Shown: one piece after another, positions 13,908-14,676 of the stretch | Layout of the letters: each line of letters starts with the position of its first letter | How positions within the stretch are numbered: position 1 is the stretch's first letter | Source: Dehalococcoidia bacterium | GTDB taxonomy: Bacteria; Chloroflexota; Dehalococcoidia; Lucifugimonadales; Lucifugimonadaceae | Assembly: GCA_028278465.1 (NCBI GenBank) | Contig: JANQEF010000170.1 | Location: forward strand, 1-14,676 | Reading direction: 5' to 3' | Length of the DNA: 14,676 bases | The notes under the pieces: model-generated | What the model saw: the letters and a program-made list of their open reading frames with translations, nothing else | The model's database searches: none | Told to the model about the DNA's origin: nothing | Translations under genes and position numbers: made by a program

Positions 13908-14531
13908 TCAGGCGGACCCTGCGACCCGAGCGATCTCGACCTCCGGGACCGATCCCTGGCGAAGAATCTCTGGCCTGCTGCCAGTAAAGCGGACCACGGT
14001 TGATGGCGCTGTGTGCTCTCCGCAGGGCGCGTCAACGACAGCGTCGATGATGTCCGACAGTTGGGCCATCACCTCGGCGGCGGTCTTGCACGGCTGCTCG
14101 CCCGACAGGTTGGCGCTCGTTCCCGTGAGCGGCGAATCGGCCGCCTCCATCAGCTGTCTTGCGAGCGCGTGGTTCGGCACCCTGACACCGACCGTGCCTG
14201 TCCCGGCTGTCACCGACTCTGGCACGCTCGCCTTCGCAGGCAGGACGATCGTCAGCGCTCCCGGCCAGAACTCCCGCGCCAGCGCCTCCGCAACGGCCGT
14301 CTCAGGCCCGGTCTCGGCAACCTTTCCCACCTGGTCAGCTGACGCAAGCAGCACCGGCACCGGGTTTCCCTCCATCCGCCCCTTGGCGGCGAACAGCGCG
14401 CGTACCGGCGCGTCCTCGATCACTGCGCCGAGCGCGAAGAATGTGTCGGTGGGAAATGCGACCAGTTTGCCCGACCGCAGCAGGCCGGCCGCGCGGTCCA
14501 GGTCTGAAGGCCGAATCAGCTCCGCTGGCAA
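13908..14531 (-). CDS. tsaC: Threonylcarbamoyl-AMP synthase (Sua5/YrdC/TsaC family)
   Basis: This 207-residue protein makes threonylcarbamoyl-AMP from threonine, bicarbonate and ATP, the first step of t6A37 modification in tRNAs reading ANN codons. YrdC-domain landmarks are AFPTDTFFALGA (25-36), KGRMEGNPVPVLL (50-62) with the conserved Lys50 and Arg52, EFWPGALTIVLPA (87-99), TVGVRVPNH (113-121), LTGTSANLSGE (135-145) with the SxN motif, and PSTVV (176-180). It is the short single-domain form without the Sua5 C-terminal domain. The start is TTG at 14531. In-frame TGA lies five codons upstream, so a longer form is excluded, and a GAGAG tract sits about nine bases before the TTG. A 92-base gap separates it from the prenyl-synthase-like gene on the same strand. 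Confidence 0.93.
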   Translation of the reverse strand: MPAELIRPSDLDRAAGLLRSGKLVAFPTDTFFALGAVIEDAPVRALFAAKGRMEGNPVPVLLASADQVGKVAETGPETAVAEALAREFWPGALTIVLPAKASVPESVTAGTGTVGVRVPNHALARQLMEAADSPLTGTSANLSGEQPCKTAAEVMAQLSDIIDAVVDAPCGEHTAPSTVVRFTGSRPEILRQGSVPEVEIARVAGSA

Positions 14532-14616
14532 TGGCTCAATCTCTCGTCATCCGGGCCGGCGAAACGCGATCTCGCCAACAGGCACTGAGAACGGCTCGCG
14601 ATGGTCGCTCAGAAGT

Positions 14617-14631
14617 TACAATTTCAGTGTG
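14617..14631 (+). promoter_or_regulatory. Candidate -10 box placed for a leaderless transcript
   Basis: TACAAT at 14617-14622 is a strong -10 match. Initiation seven bases past its last T would fall exactly on the GTG at 14629, giving a leaderless message. No -35 box is evident at 17 or 18 bases upstream. The site lies in the 145-base region upstream of tsaC, facing away from it. Confidence 0.35.
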
Positions 14632-14676
14632 AAACATCGGCCGGAAATTGCCGGAGAGCCGGCAACACAGAGGCCA
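14629..14676 (+). CDS. Possible 5' end of a divergent gene, cut by the window edge
   Basis: From GTG at 14629 an open frame of 16 codons (beginning VKHRPEIAGEPATQRP) runs off the right edge. It is divergent from tsaC and preceded by a TACAAT box at leaderless spacing, with no Shine-Dalgarno. Sixteen codons are too few to assign a family or to exclude chance. It is listed because no other feature explains the right edge. Confidence 0.3.
   Translation, partial: MKHRPEIAGEPATQRP

Overview
The window is GC-rich bacterial chromosome, densely packed with housekeeping genes. I see no rRNA, tRNA, CRISPR array, transposase, integrase or phage gene. The proteins and the LL-diaminopimelate aminotransferase route to lysine suggest Chloroflexota (Dehalococcoidia or SAR202-like). 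That is a judgement from protein character, not a phylogenetic result. Six of the fifteen complete genes are best read from GTG or TTG starts.

Layout. Positions 1-436 hold no credible gene: an AT-rich edge, then a cluster of short perfect palindromes (REP/MITE-like). The last palindrome can act as the terminator of the next gene. Positions 437-2692 (minus) encode an MMPL/RND-family membrane transporter. A 304-base spacer with nested palindromes separates it from a divergent plus-strand pair (2997-4174). That pair is a CinA-like domain protein and an NMN/NaMN-adenylyltransferase-like nucleotidyltransferase, joined by an ATGA overlap. A MarR regulator (4143-4622, minus) and a nitroreductase (4772-5359, plus) diverge from a spacer with an inverted repeat. 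A small SH3-like protein of unknown function follows hflX on the minus strand (5369-6939). Then come dapL (7117-8280, minus) and a divergent putative lipoprotein (8390-8869, plus). The right third is one long minus-strand run: tsaC, a prenyl-synthase-like gene, pgk, tpiA, miaA, dapF (14531 down to 8866). The right edge may carry the first 16 codons of a divergent gene.

How the genes fit. pgk and tpiA supply lower glycolysis and sit in a tight cluster with a prenyl-synthase-like gene, although no gap gene is adjacent. tsaC and miaA each modify adenosine 37 of tRNAs (t6A and i6A). dapL and dapF would perform consecutive steps from tetrahydrodipicolinate to meso-diaminopimelate. The MarR/nitroreductase pair looks like a local regulator with its target.

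Points most worth a second look. (1) DapF has serine at both positions where the family has its two catalytic cysteines. (2) The CinA-like/nucleotidyltransferase pair looks like a split version of a two-domain protein that I recall from plants. (3) The prenyl-synthase-like protein has a degraded second aspartate-rich motif and its gene overlaps pgk. (4) The palindrome cluster at the left edge.
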